Assembly (NCBI GenBank): GCA_963377175.1
Contig: CAUJNA010003783.1
Coordinates: 399,504 to 463,503, forward strand
Length of the DNA stretch: 64,000 bases
Direction of reading: 5' to 3'
From: Effrenium voratum
Taxonomy: Eukaryota > Sar > Dinophyceae > Suessiales > Symbiodiniaceae
The position numbers were made by a program, and so were the translations under genes. Positions 12,382-24,129 of this stretch are shown here, one piece after another (the stretch's first letter is position 1; every line of letters starts with the position of its first letter). The notes under the pieces are model-generated. The model searched no databases. It worked only from the letters and a program-made list of their open reading frames with translations, and was not told the DNA's origin.

Positions 12382-13065
12382 ATGTTCTTCGCGCGCAAAC
12401 CGCTTTGTGTTGCCATGTCAAAAGCTCGAGCATTTCTCCAAGCTTCGAGTCACTAGCTGCCTTCAGCGAACACGGGTGGAAAAGGCGGAAAATGCGGAAG
12501 GCGGAGACTTGTCAGATTGGCCAGCGGAATTTGGTCAAAGGTTCTATGACGGAGGACCCCTGCTTGAGAAAGAGATGTCGGGTGAATTCCCCTGCATTGG
12601 TGTCAGGAACATTTCCCGAGGGTGTCGACCAAGCCACAACCCCCCAAAAGGCAAAGGGAAGGTGATGCACCCAAGAGCCCCTATACTTTAAAGTTCAAAG
12701 TTTAAACATGGCTTTTTGGACCAATTCTGTTGGTGGGGTGATGTGTAAGGGAACGCTATAGGGGGGCCTTCTGAGCTTTTTCCCCTGTATAGTGGCCAAG
12801 GATGCACCCCTGGACCCAACCAGGCTGTTTTGATGCCTCTTGCAACATGTTCTGACCAATCTGCCAGCCCGCCCTTGTCGAGGGGAATCTGATTTTCCGA
12901 TTTGTGGTTGGACTCAAATCTCAGGACCGCCAGGGGTGGTTCGATGGGAATGAAGTCTTGTGGCGATGGGCCATTGTTTTAGGGGAGATTCGGCCCGAAA
13001 GCGCAGCTGGGTGGCGGGTCTGTTTTTGAGGTATCCATTTGTTGGTAGTTTCAAAGGGAGACCAA

Positions 13066-13198
13066 CAGTCTAGTGCTACCTTCCATTTCCATTCTTTCCA
13101 GGGATCCTTGTTTCCAAAGAACCTCACTAAACCCAGGGAAAACGGATCCAGTTTTTGAATAGAACGATGGTTGAAAAGCATGGGGAATCCGACCCTAG
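13066..13198. repeat. Dispersed repeat, 'TTCCATTTCCATTCTT' family, copy 2
   Basis: This is the fullest copy seen. It runs TACCTTCCATTTCCATTCTT, CAGGGATCCTTGTTTCC, CCCAGGGAAAACGGATCCAG, GAACGATGGTTGAAAAGCAT and a GGGAATC-ACCCTAG end. Confidence 0.6.
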
Positions 13199-13517
13199 AA
13201 TTGTGGACAGCTGGGACTTCTTTCGGTCGCGCTCCTTTAGCCTGACCAACACGCAGGGAAACGTTGCTGGGGTTGGCGAAGTCTTGAAAAACCACATTCC
13301 TTCCTGTCGGGTCGATTGCTTGCGCAAGGCAGCTCCGGAAGGCCCCTTTCGCCATGCGGGGGGTGATCAAAAGGTCCTTTACATTGGCTGACCATCAGGG
13401 AAACTACCACAAAAAGCCACGACTTTCCCCACACGCTAAAAGTTACCCTTGGTCAAATCTGGGGGCCTTCAAGGGAGCGTGTTTCTCGACCCCCACGTGA
13501 CAGTCTAGGGAAGCTTC

Positions 13518-13630
13518 CCCATTCTTTCCGGCGATCCTTCTTTTCAGGAATCCAGCAAAAGCCCAGCGGAAACAGATCCATCTTTTGGAAATAAAGATGG
13601 TTGAAAAAAATGGGTCCAATCAACCCCTGG
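13518..13630. repeat. Dispersed repeat, 'TTCCATTTCCATTCTT' family, copy 3
   Basis: ATTCTTTCC-GCGATCCTTCTTTTC, CCAGCGGAAACAGATCCATC, AAAGATGGTTGAAAAAAATG and CAATCAACCCCTGG follow the family order. The 5' quarter is missing. Confidence 0.55.
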
Positions 13631-13896
13631 AGACTTTGTTTCCCCTGTTCGGGGTTCTCTCATTTTGCCAACCAGAGATTCCATGGCTTGAAAAGAATGG
13701 GTGGAATCAACCCCGATGTAGCAGGCGGAGCTTTTCGGGTTGGCCCGCCTGAGGCCATCCCAGCATTTATCCGCGATACGGTGGGCTTGGCAGCGGGAGC
13801 ACCCAGCTGGATCGGAAGAAAGCCATAAGCCGACCAGCCGATATGAGATGTTTCCCCAAAGAGTGTGTACACTAAGATGGGTGCATACAGCAAGAG

Positions 13897-14550
13897 TTCA
13901 GGCTGGGTTAGATCGAGGGTTCGCGCTCAAAGTGTTGGCCCTGTGCGCAAAAAGTTGTTTTCGATGCGACAGGGTGGGCGTGGGCGGTGCGCACTCGCTG
14001 TGGCGCCTTACTCATTTTTCGACTTTTGCAGGGGCAATACAGTAAAGGGCAATGTTGTTTCGGGAAGCCTCGCGCGAAACGCATTTTTAAGTAAGCAAAG
14101 TGCACTTGTGATGGCGCAGGGCTCGGAAGCGCGGAGGTCCGCACTACAGCACGGTTTTTTTTGAAGAAGCCTCGCGCCAAACGCGCTTTTTTTGAGAGCA
14201 AAGTGCGTTTTTGATGGCAGGGCCGCTAAGCGGTGGATGTCTCCTTGTCGGGTCAGGCTACGACGCCTGGACAATCGGACCTCTATAATTATGACAGTTG
14301 TCGCAAAAAGTTGCCTTGCCTGCGACAGCTTCTCATGAAACGGACCTTTCTTGAAATGACACTGGCATGCGTGAATCGTGGTGGGCGCAGTATGTTTTGC
14401 GCTGATGCTATGGGTTGCGGGGCACGCGTAGCATTTTCAGCGACAGGGTCTGTGACTTTTGTGGCAGGCACAACGTTTCGCTCAGGTGCAAGCTTTGCAA
14501 GTCGTAGCTTCAAGCACAGCGTCAATCCACAGCATCGCGCGCAAGAGAAG
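13897..14550. repeat. Repeat-derived GC-rich block related to the 21-kb satellite
   Basis: Two imperfect units share GAAGCCTCGCGC, AAACGC, TTTTT, GCAAAGTGC and TGATGGC (about 14,068-14,120 and 14,163-14,220). CGCACTCGCTGTGGCGCC near 13,988 resembles the core CGCTCTCGCTGTGGCGCC of the 73-bp array at 21.3-21.9 kb. The phrase CTATGCTTCCGGG near 14,650 recurs at 23,209 beside that array. Long open frames exist on both strands because the tract is GC-rich; I do not regard them as genes. Confidence 0.5.
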
Positions 14551-17502
14551 TAGACAGGAGAGATTGTGAAGCATGAAGGGACGTTGACGTGTTTGCGTTT
14601 CGTTGCTTATCAGGCGGGGGAGGTGTCAGAGTTTATTAAGCGTGTTTCTATGCTTCCGGGTCACCCATCATCAAAGTAAGCAACTTGGGCAGGATAGATT
14701 TTAGGGGACTCTCCAAAAAAGAATGGAATGGCGTTTTCCTTTTGGTTTCCCTTTAAAGCGGTTCAAGAAGGGGTACCTGAAAAAAAACAGACGCCCATGT
14801 TCTGTTGCTTTGAGTCTGAGTACCAGAGATGCAAATAGGGCAATACGCAAAAGCAGAAGTCCGCAGAGCAGCCGAAGCACTGGGCATTGACACAGAACGC
14901 ATTGAAGCCACGTGCACCACCCGCTTACTTGTCCATTGATGCCAGGAAGTGTCTAAAGATGCTGGGTTGGGAGTGGGAGTCAACGAAGTGAAGACGCACG
15001 GATGGCTTGCTGGAATATGCTGTGCTATGACCACCACTCAACTTGGGCCAGGAAGAATATAGAACAAGGATCAACGAGATGGCAATCTGCACAAACCTTG
15101 TGAGTTTCCTGAATTGGTGCGATAGTTTTGAATGGGACATGCGGGCATCCAAGGGTAGTTCTGGGCGGATCCAGATATTGGGTGGTTTTGCTGTGGCGAT
15201 CCTTGTAACGGAGCACCCCACATCAGATCACACGGAGCACCCCGAAACGACGCACGGAGCTGAGGTCACCATCTGGGCAAGTGTGACGGCCTGCTACGTC
15301 CAGACCCCGGATTGCGGCAAACATGGACGGCCAGTGTTTAATGTGATACCAAGGGAAATCATTGAATGATCAAGTCAAAGAATCCAACCGTATCAGAGAT
15401 TTCGGGCAATTTCCCAACCTAGGACCTGAATTGACTTGGGGCCTTTTGGACCCGTTTGGGCGCCGTTTGGGGCCGTTCGAAATTCCCAGACACGTGGCGT
15501 GTTTCCTTTTTCCTGCTTGGGATGAGTTTCCCATTTCCCTCCCGCCAATTAATGTGGAACCTGACAAGGGGGTCCTCCTTTTAAAAGGAAAATTGTCTTC
15601 CGGCACCTAGGAGGGTAAATTCAACCAACAAAAACTGTCCTTTTGCCCACGGCCACGGTTTGGCTTCCCCCCCCCACTCTGAAATGGGACACCCCCTTCC
15701 CTCAGGATCGGCTCTCAGAGGTAGGGCTAATTTGGATGGTGCCCATAGGCGCTCCACTCCCGCCAGCCGGGAGAATTCAATCCGCACGCCGAGCAACACG
15801 TGCTGTGAGCAATCCTCCTTGCGGCTTGAAGGTTCCTAGGCCGTCTCGTTCCACCGAACTTTTGGACTTGTTCCCCAGCCCAAAGCGCCCGGCTACAGAG
15901 CGCTTTGCGGTGGGCTAGGTTCTGGAGCAGTTCCGGGGGTTTCTATTTTACATTTACCAGTGACTCCATGTGAAGCAAACAATAAAGTCTACATTCTATA
16001 ACTGGGCCTAACTCTAATCATGTTATTGTGTGTGTGGTGGCGTTAGGGAACCAAAGCTAAACGTCTCACAAGCCAGGTTTTGGACCGGAATCACCTGCAG
16101 GCCATGGCGGTTTTGAGATTCGCGCCCGCCGAAAATCAGTGGGGAGACTCTTGGCTACCTGACCAGGCGCGGCCTCAGATGTTGAACCAGCGCCAGGACC
16201 GAGCCTCACCATCCAAGCGGCGAGGCCTGGCGGCCTGACCCTACAAGACCCGCAGCCTGCGCCCGAAAGAAGGAGGTCCTCCGACGCGCAACTCGCCCAA
16301 GCGCGCACAAGGCACGGCTCCAGCCGGGAGCGCTGTGGAAAGGAAGGCTGCGGCTCGCGAAACTGAACACCCGCAGGCACACATGCGGCTTTTTGCCTCA
16401 CAGATGCATTCACTGCAGACCACTTTTCAGCAAGCCAGCTTCCCTCCCAGCGTGTCAAACTACGCAGGGGGATATCCAAAATGATGGCTTTCCTTTGGGC
16501 TTTCCTTCAAAGCAACCTGCAAATCAATCACTCAAACCCCTTGACGCCCCCCCGCCCCCCGGGAATGATTCAACCCCCTCCAATGCCCAGCCAAGAACTG
16601 CGTGCCGCTCAGGGCATGGGCTTGCTCTTGGTGAGCATCATCTATGACGCTCGATGCCCAGATAGCGACCTTCTCCGCCTCCCCCCCCCCAACCCGCTCC
16701 CCCTAAAAGTTCCATCACAGAGGGTATATAGATAAAAGGGGTGAAACAATACACCCCTTGCAGAGCGTGATGCCCAAAGAGGGTCCCAGGAATGTCCTGC
16801 AAGAATTCGTTGGGTTCCATGTTCTACAGGGGTACGCGTCCTGTCCGCGTAAAGCCAATGGGAAAGTTTTAGCCAGAGCTTGCGTAGTTCACCCAAGGGT
16901 CTTATGTGGAACCGGTTCCAACTTGTTTCCAAATTGTTTGCTTTTAGGGGACACTGAAAATGATGGTGTCCCTTTTGGCTTCCTTTCAAAACAGAAAAAA
17001 CAACAGGTACCCTGAAAATGATGGTATTCCTTTTGGCTTCCCTGTAAACCACAAAAAATACCCTCAAGAAAAGATACACCCATTCGGGAATAGTCAACAG
17101 CCATGGCATGGCGATCCCTTTTGAAATCCCTTGTGTTGTTTTTCGGTCTTCCATGGCGGTTTTTTGGGCCGTGTTTCGCGTACCTAGAGCCACGATCAAG
17201 AAATTGGGTGGATAAAGGCAGGGGACAGTCCCAGACGATGGATCCTCACTCGCTAACTTCCTTCAATTTATAGTCACTTTTTGAGTTGGGACCGTTTTGG
17301 TGCCTTGAGCAAACAGTTTTTGCCGTTGCCAGTTTTTCTCAAGTGAGGATCCGGTCTTTAAGGTCCGCTGTTTGGATTCTTCAGAATTAATTGAAATAGG
17401 GTTTGTATGATTTCTGATATGACTCTTCCGGATAGGGTTCTTCTTTGATGTTTCTTCAACAAGGGTTGTTCTTCAGATGACTCTTCTGGATTCTTTTTTC
17501 TG

Positions 17503-17590
17503 AGGGTACCTGGAGTCTCCATGACCCTTGAAAAATTTGGGTCAATGACCCCTTTCTTTTGGGTAATGACCCCATGTTTAAAGGGTCACC
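17503..17590. repeat. Foldback, 'GGGTCATGGAGACTCC' family, copy 2
   Basis: It begins GGTACCTGGAGTCTCCATGA and ends TTTAAAGGGTCACC, with internal TGACCC and GGGTCA words. Its left arm is the reverse complement of the right end of the copy at 2033-2100. Confidence 0.55.
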
Positions 17591-17710
17591 AGATGACTCT
17601 TCTGCATTCTTTTCTCTGAGGGTACCTCATACCTCTCCTTCTTTTTTTGGAAGGGGCATCATTCGGAGCACTGAAGCCAATCTGCGCCAGAAAACACGCC
17701 ACACTCCACT

Positions 17711-17925
17711 GAGCCACAATCAAAACCTGGGTAGATGATCCGGTTAGTAAAGGACGATCCCAACCATTAGCTGCCTTCTTAATCCTGTACATGGTTCTGG
17801 GATTACGACCATTTTAATTCCGGGTATTGAGCAAGTGACTCATTGGTTGCGAGATCCCGCCGATTCTGAGGGCAAGAACGGCACGGTGACGCCCTTTTAG
17901 AACCGATCGGTTTTGATTGCGACCC
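17711..17925. repeat. Foldback (MITE-like) element, 'CACAATCAAAACC' family, long copy
   Basis: The left terminus GAGCCACAATCAAAACC and right terminus GGTTTTGATTGCGACCC are near-perfect inverted repeats. Internal words GGTTAGTAAAGGACGATCCC, GCTGCCTTCTTAATCC and ACATGGTTCTGGG also occur in the 32,451-32,587 copy. The sequence just right of the 30-kb insertion (63,513-63,570) resembles the right half of this family. Confidence 0.65.
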
Positions 17926-18040
17926 AACTGAGGTCTTCTTTTTCAAGCTCCGGGTGCTGATGGCCGGCGGCGCGCAGACGGGGAATTGGCCGGGGTGCCT
18001 AGGGCAAAAGTCTAGGGGACACGTCCCCATTTCCAAGGTC

Positions 18041-18156
18041 CAGCAATTGGTGCCCGACCTCTTTCCCCTTTTTGGGGAGAGATTCGGTTCCCCTACTAAA
18101 ATAGGTTACAGGAAAAAGGGTACCCTTATTCCAACCTCTCCACTGGCAGACCTAGT
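18041..18156. repeat. Dispersed repeat 'TTCCCCTACTAAAATA', copy 4
   Basis: CCAGCAATTGGTGCCCGACC, GATTCGGTTCCCCTACTAAA, TACAGGAAAAAGGGTACCC and a CTGGCAGACCTAG end follow the family order. Confidence 0.7.
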
Positions 18157-19561
18157 TCCAGGGATCCTTCTTTCTAGAACACCAGCCAGGGGAAATGGAT
18201 CCGATTTTTGAAAAGAACGCCTTCTTTTCGGAAAACCAGCAGAATCCAAGGGGAAACAGCGATCGGTTTTCGAGAAGAAGGATGGTTGAAAAGAATGGTT
18301 GGAATTAGGTAGTAGAAAAAGGAGTGGAGTCAGAGGGTCTCTGTTTTGGAGGGTATCCCCCCCAAAAAAAGAGACCGGGTGGTATTCGCAGTGTTTTCTG
18401 AGCTTTGCAGCGCCAAAACTACATCCCAGGCAGCACCCCTTCTGAAAAAAAGGGTGGTTTGAAAAGGGGAGCCAGAAGGAGACCACCTATTTTTGCGGGG
18501 TACCCCCATGGCACACATGCAACGCTTTGGTCAATTGGGGGGGGGGGGAGGGTTGAAAGGGGACAAGGAAGCCACACATTCAAAGGTCCCCCTATTTTGG
18601 TACATAAGGGTCTCCAAATAGGTGGGGCCCTTTTGGGGATGGGTTTACAGGGAAATCAAAAGGAAAATCGCCGACCTGGAAAATTCCCCAGTTTTGAGAA
18701 ATTGGGGCAATAGCGAAGTCATACTACATGATTCAATGAGCCTGTCCCGTGTTTTGTCAATTGATTAAAAGATGGCTGATGTGTGTGCAAAGGTGTGATG
18801 GCCGAAAGACTGTCTTTATTGTCGCTTTATGTGGCATAGCGATTGTGCAATAGCATTGCGAGGGATAACATACATGCAGATTCAAGAAGGCCCCCTTTGA
18901 TGTACTGGGCAAGCAAACAACAATATGTGATGTTTGTTTTTTTGTTTTTCACATGCTTGTTTTTTTGCTGTTTGACCCATTCCAAAAGAGACATCAACGC
19001 TGTACCCCTTCTGACCCGTTCAACTCAATGTAACAACAACAACATGCACGATTGCATTCTCAGCATGTCCAACGAAAAGTGCTTTTCCACACCTACACAC
19101 TCCTCCCACGGGTCTGTCTTGTTTTAGGGGACCCCCCAAAGTGGCAGCAGTTTTCCTTTTGGTTCCCTTCGAAGTCCAAAGCGGGGCAAAAGCAGCCCAA
19201 CAACCGACAGACCCTGAAGAGTGTCCAGGGCCGGGGAGGCTCGACGTATCTCTAAGCGCTGGGGCGAAACCCAACCGGCGTCTGAGTCTGGGGATACCGG
19301 GACACCCCTTTCGTAGTTGGGAAACCAACCGGAAAACCGTTCGGCCATTTGAGGTGTCCAACCTTTCTTGGTTTTTTAAATGGGAAACCAAAAAGCCACT
19401 GGGAAACCAAAAAGCCACGAAGCAATTGGAAGACCGGTTTGGCCATTCATTATTTCATCTCTTGGTTTTCAAGTTAGAATCGATTTCACTGCTGGACATA
19501 TGTTCGCATTTGTTTCCAGCGCACGTATCGCAAATGGAAGTCAACACTGGCCATCTTGCTT

Positions 19562-20135
19562 GGGGTGGGTGCGGTTCATTTTCCCCTGGACCGCTTCACA
19601 ATGGAAGTTGAACAGGGCTCCTTAAAAGATACATTTTTGCCATTTGAAACATGGCTTTTCCACCAAAATAAAGGAAGACCACCATTTACAAGGAAATGTT
19701 CAGGTGTATAATGTAAGGATCCCTGTTGAATAACACTCTTTCCTTCATCCTTCTCACACACATGACTCCATTGGTGAGTCAAGAGAAAATCATTAGAACA
19801 GGGTGGGTGCGGTTCATTTTCCCTGGACCTCTTCTTGACTGCTATTGGGTTGGATCTTTAGACTTTCACTTGTTGGTTCAAAGAAAGGTGTTTTCCACTA
19901 AACCCCCCAAAAGTTAGACAACTTGCTGCAGGGGAGGTCGTTATAGCAACCACGTGTTGTTGGGAAACAGTTTGACATTTTTGCTTCTTGTGGTTTGGTG
20001 GTTGAAATCCCCACTTAACTGCTAAAATTTAAATTTTGGCTCCCCTTCCACCGTCAACCAAGGGGTTGCTGGGGGGTATGTCTCCCTGCAAAGATGGACC
20101 TGTGCTATTGGGTTGGATCTTTCGACTTTGTGGCA
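19562..20135. repeat. Local cluster of repeated segments
   Basis: GGGTGGGTGCGGTTCATTTT, with CCCTGGACC, occurs at 19,562 and again at 19,799. CTATTGGGTTGGATCTTT with GACTTT occurs at 19,843 and 20,104. The 19,615-19,726 and 19,950-20,069 dispersed repeats are interleaved. The arrangement suggests local segmental duplication of already repetitive DNA. Confidence 0.55.
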
Positions 20136-20845
20136 AATCAGTGGGGTGTTTCCGATTGCGGAGGGGTCAGACAAGAGCAAGCAAGACACATTGAACTGCT
20201 TTGCTTGTCTCCCTCCCGCAAAAGAAAGTCGGCCAAGCACTTCCAAGTTTGTGGGAGGCTACGTCTCAACATGGCTACGTTTGTTTTTGAAGGTACCCTA
20301 TTTGGGGGTGGTTGAAAGGGACACCAAAGGGACACCATAATTTTGTGGGGCAAGTTGGTTTTTGGGAGTCTCCAAATGCGTCGAGTTTCCCCTTTTGCGT
20401 GGTTCCCAAAGCAACGGAGTGCATGCCCCCCTTTCATGAACCCATCCAAAGGAAGCTCATCTCAACTAAAAACAACCCAGGAGGTGATGTCTAAGCACTC
20501 TCCAAATGGCTGTGGCTCAAAATTAAACAGCTGGGGCAAACCGCAGGTTTCGGTCCATGTTTCCACTTACCAGGGTTCCATTTGGTAACGGTTTTTTGAG
20601 CCACAGCCAAATGGAGGAGGTGTTGGTGTCCGCCAAAAAACTGGCAGCGGCTTCCGGTTTCGGCTTGCCGAGGACCAAGCTGCTGTACCGCTGCGTGGCC
20701 TGGGAGGTCGGGTGCCTGAAGGAGCTGCACCTCAGGACGCGAAAAAAACGGAGGGGAACGGGACAAAAACGGAACGGAGCTCAAGACCAGCTTGAAAGAC
20801 AGCAGGGCCAAAGCGTCAGTTCCATTGGTTTGAGTTTTTTTTTTT

Positions 20846-20912
20846 GGGGGGTGGGGAAGGTGGGATTGACTTTTTGTTTGTGGGGGCGGGGGGAAGGTGG
20901 GATTGACTTTTT
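20846..20912 (+). repeat. G-rich 37-bp tandem repeat, left block (A1)
   Basis: Two units of a G-rich sequence end GGAAGGTGGGATTGACTTTT. The same unit recurs about four times at 23,236-23,398. The G runs could form G-quadruplexes. Confidence 0.75.
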
Positions 20913-20955
20913 TCCCGGAAGCATTGCGAAGGGTTCTTCTTCTAAAAGCGGCTGC

Positions 20956-21195
20956 CAACTTCACCTGCCAACTTCTCATGCCAACTTGTCGAGAGTTACT
21001 TCACCTGCCAACTTCTCATGCCAACTTGTCAGTTACTTCACCTGCCAACTTCTCATGCCAACTTGTCGAGAGTTACTTCACCTGCCAACTTCTCATGCCA
21101 ACTTGTCGAGAGTTACTTCACCTGCCTACTTCTCATGTCAACTTTTTGAGAGTTACTTCACCTGCCAACTTCTCATGTCAACTTTTCGGCTGTTA
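20956..21195 (+). repeat. 40-bp minisatellite, left block (B1)
   Basis: About six head-to-tail 40-bp units contain ACTTCACCTGCCAACTTCTC, ATGCCAACTTGTC and GAGAGTT. The unit is identical in kind to the larger array at 22,275-23,190. Confidence 0.9.
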
Positions 21196-21332
21196 TCTCA
21201 TTCTACTAAAAGCACAAGCTAATTTGTCGGGTGTTACTTCACTATCCTAAAAACACAAGCTAACTTTTCTGTTCTACCTTCACATCTCGACTCTTAATTC
21301 TTCTTCTTTTTATGGCGGGGGTAGGCCCGACG

Positions 21333-21892
21333 GGTTGCGGAGATCGTGCGTGTCGAAGCGCTCTCGCTGTGGCGCCGTGCGAATTTGTCTTGACGGCGAA
21401 CCCTCTGCGGAGATCGTGCGTGTCGAAGCGCTCTCGCTGTGGCGCCGTGCGAATTTGTCTTGACCTTGGCGAACCCTCTGCGGAGATCGTGCGTGTCGAA
21501 GCGCTCTCGCTGTGGCGCCGTGCGAATTTGTCTTGACCTTGGCGAACCCTCTGCGGAGATCGTGCGTGTCGAAGCGCTCTCGCTGTGGCGCCGTGCGAAT
21601 TTGTCTTGACCTTGGCGAACCCTCTGCGGAGATCGTGCGTGTCGAAGCGCTCTCGCTGTGGCGCCGTGCGAATTTGTCTTGACCTTGGCGAACCCTCTGC
21701 GGAGATCCTGCGTGTCGAAGCGCTCTCGCTGTGGCGCCGTGCGAATTTGTCTTGAGCCCGATGAACCCTCTGCGGGGATCGTGCGTGTCGGATCGCTCTC
21801 GCTGTGGCGCCGTGCGCATCTGTCTTGAGCCCGATGAACCCTCTGCGGAGATCGTGCGTGTCGAAGCGCTCTCGCTGTGGCGCCGTGCGATT
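21333..21892 (+). repeat. 73-bp minisatellite (C)
   Basis: About eight tandem units contain GGAGATCGTGCGTGTCGAAG, CGCTCTCGCTGTGGCGCC and a GAACCCTCTGC end. The first unit is 70 bp; most are 73 bp, divisible by neither 2 nor 3. Long antisense open frames across this array are a by-product of the repeat and are not annotated as genes. Confidence 0.9.
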
Positions 21893-21904
21893 TTCTTGCT
21901 CGCG

Positions 21905-21984
21905 AAACGGCTTTTGGAAGTTGTCTCGTGGTGCGCGCGCCTGCTTTCGCAATCCCGCGGTCCCGGGTTCGATTCCCCCCTGGT
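21905..21984 (+). other. tRNA-like segment (decayed, B-box present)
   Basis: GGTTCGATTCC at 21,966-21,976 matches the RNA polymerase III B-box and T-loop consensus and is followed by an acceptor-like CTGGTCCGC. Upstream, GTCTCGTGGTGCGCGCGCC looks like a D-arm region. The T-stem and anticodon stem do not pair properly and the matching 5' acceptor strand is absent. I read it as a tRNA-derived relic, possibly the head of a SINE, and not as a working tRNA gene. Confidence 0.4.
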
Positions 21985-22262
21985 CCGCGGCAGCTCCGGC
22001 TTGAAAATCGCAGCTTTTAAGTACAAACGTAGTACGCGGAGCGTGCTCCTGCAGCTCCGGCTGGAAAATCGCAACTTTTAAGTACAGACGTAGTACGCGG
22101 AGGCTGCTGCAGCTCCGGCTGGAAAATCGCACTTTTTAAGTACAGACGTAGTACGCGGAGCGTGCTCCCGCAGCTCCGGCTGGAAAATCGCAACTTTTAG
22201 ATACAAATGGCTGGAAAATCGCAACTGTAAATTGCAAATGTAGCACGCGGAGCGCCTCCGCC
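21985..22262 (+). repeat. About 61-bp minisatellite (D)
   Basis: Units carry GCAGCTCCGGCTGGAAAATC, GCAACTTTTAAGTACA and GACGTAGTACGCGGAGCGTG, with four to five copies of increasing divergence. The array abuts the tRNA-like segment on its left and the 40-bp array on its right. Confidence 0.8.
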
Positions 22263-22274
22263 GCTCCAGCTTTT

Positions 22275-23190
22275 TGAGGGTTAATTACTTCACCTGCCAG
22301 TTTCTCATGCCGAAACTTCGAGAATTACTTCACCTGCCAGCTTCTCATGCCACCTTTTCGAGAGTTACTTCACCTGCCAACTTCTCGTGCCAACTTTTCG
22401 AGGAGTTACTTCACCTGCGAGCTTATCATGCCAACTTTTCGAGAGTTACTACACCTGCGAGCTTCTCATGCCAACTTTTCGAGAATTACTTTACCTGCCA
22501 ACTTCTCATGCCAACTTTTCGAGAAATACTTTACCTGCCAACCTCTCGTGGCAACTTCACCTGCCAACTTTTCGAGAATTACTTCACCTGCCAACTTCTC
22601 ATGCCAACTTTTCGAGAAATACTTTATCTGCCAACCTCTCGTGGCAACTTTTCGCAAAATTACTTCACCTGCCAGCTTCTCATGCCAACTTTTCGAGAGG
22701 TACTTCACCTGCCAACATCGCCTGCCAACTTTTCGAGAGTTACTTCGCCTGCCAACTTCTCGCGCCAACTTTTCGAGAATTACTTCGCCTGCCAACTTCT
22801 CATGCTAACTTTTCGAAAGTTACTTCACCTGCCGGCTTCTCACGCCAACTTTTCGAGAGTTACTTCACGCGCCATCTTCTCGTGCCAACTTTTCGAGAAT
22901 TACTTCACCTGCCAGCTTCTCACGCCAACTTTTCGAGAGTTACTTCACCTGCCAACTTCTCATGCCAACTCTTTGAGAGTTATTTCACCTGCCAACTTCT
23001 CATGCCAACTTTTCTCTTGAGTTACTTCGCCTGCCAACTTCTCATGTCAACTTTGCGAGAATTACTTCACCCGCCAACTTTGCCAGCCAACTATTCGAGA
23101 GTTACTTAACCTGCCAGCTTCTCATGCCAACTTTTTGAGAATTGCTTCGCCTGCCAACTCCTCATGCTAACTTTGCGAGAGTTACCTCAC
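22275..23190 (+). repeat. 40-bp minisatellite, right block (B2)
   Basis: About 23 diverged units have the same 40-bp design as 20,956-21,195. Substitutions are concentrated at a few positions. Multi-frame open reading across it is explained by the repeat. Confidence 0.9.
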
Positions 23191-23235
23191 CTGCATCAAC
23201 TTGCCTCTATGCTTCCGGGCCACTCGTCGTCTAGT

Positions 23236-23398
23236 GTTTGTGGGGGGCGGGGGGGAAGGTGGGATTGACTTTTTGTTTGTGGGGGCGGGGGGAAGGTGGG
23301 ATTGACTTTTTGTTTGTGGGGGCGGGGGGAAGGTGGGATTGACTTTTTGTTTGTGGGGGCGGGGGGAAGGTGGGATTGACTTTTTGTTTGGGGGGGGG
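23236..23398 (+). repeat. G-rich 37-bp tandem repeat, right block (A2)
   Basis: About four nearly identical 37-bp units contain GGGGGAAGGTGGGATTGACT. They mirror the A1 block on the other side of the minisatellite complex. Confidence 0.9.
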
Positions 23399-24018
23399 TT
23401 AAACCCAGGTTGGGTTTGGGAATGAACTGTGTGGGAGTTCGGAAATGACCAGAAGTTCAGTTTGGGGTGATTCCCTTTCTGAGAACCAATCAGGTGGGTT
23501 GGGTTTTGGCAGGGAAAAGTTGGGATGGGGTTTGGGGTCTGGGTGTCAGGTGCTGGTTTCGTGGGCTGAGGGGCTTGGGGGGGTACAGGTCACAGATTCA
23601 AACCCTAAAACTGCCAGTCCCTTGTGCTTTGGTTTTAACGGTTGTCTTTCGAAGAAAAACACTTTTGGGGGGGGGCTCCCTAAAAGGAGACACTCCCAAA
23701 TTGACTCAGTGGGATATCCATTTTGCGACCGCCTTCCTTGGGGGGCTTGTTTGTTTACCTTGCAGCAAAGCGGTGGTGTTTTGCATGTTTTGCCTTTGAA
23801 CACCAGGGTACGGACACCTCCCCATTTGATCTTGTTGGAATTAGATGATTGGGCGAAGGAGTGGGAATTGCACATGCAAAGTACACGGATGTGCCTGATT
23901 CTGATCTCCAGATGCCTTCATCTGTTTCCGCGCCTGTCAAGCCGACATCGAAGGAGACCGCAGAACATCATATCCTTGATGGCACTTACGGAAGGATTTG
24001 CCAGTATTCATAGATTCT

Positions 24019-24129
24019 TAATGTTAACCCCGGATGAATAAACCCCTGGTTGATTAATAGGGGGGTGTCCCCTTTTGGAGGGAGCACCCCCCAAATGGGA
24101 CGGGTTTATTAATCCGGGGTCAACATTAT
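24019..24129. repeat. Foldback (MITE-like) element of 111 bp
   Basis: AATGTTAACCCCGGATGAAT with AAACCC on the left (24,019-24,044) is matched inverted by GGGTTTATTAATCCGGGGTC with AACATT on the right (24,104-24,129), with two mismatches. The centre also has GGGGTGTCCCC- and GGGAGCACCCCC-like self-complementary words. Confidence 0.7.

Larger units (their letters stand above)
3824..13896. other. Gene-poor host repeat DNA
   Basis: No supported gene lies here. The longest open stretch, antisense at 6528-7310, overlaps a dispersed repeat (6697-6795). It has no recognisable domain and has open competitors in other frames. Most of the tract is a patchwork of the dispersed repeats and foldbacks listed separately, plus mononucleotide runs. 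Confidence 0.55.
14551..20845. other. Gene-poor host repeat DNA
   Basis: No supported gene is seen. The stretch holds dispersed repeats and foldbacks listed separately, poly-G/poly-C runs (for example 18,537-18,549) and many CTTTTGG-type words. Antisense open frames in the 16,066-16,479 GC-rich patch have no recognisable domain. Confidence 0.55.

Noticed and set aside
21905..21984. A functional tRNA gene
   Set aside because: Only the B-box and acceptor 3' strand are convincing; T-stem and anticodon stem do not pair and the 5' acceptor strand is missing.
21260..22132. Long antisense open frames of 250-290 codons over the satellite complex
   Set aside because: They are created by the 73-bp and 61-bp tandem repeats; two frames are open at once with the same repeated peptide, and there is no non-repeat coding sequence.
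22274..23109. Overlapping + strand open frames of about 240 codons
   Set aside because: The 40-bp minisatellite leaves several frames free of stops; the peptides are repeats of each other.
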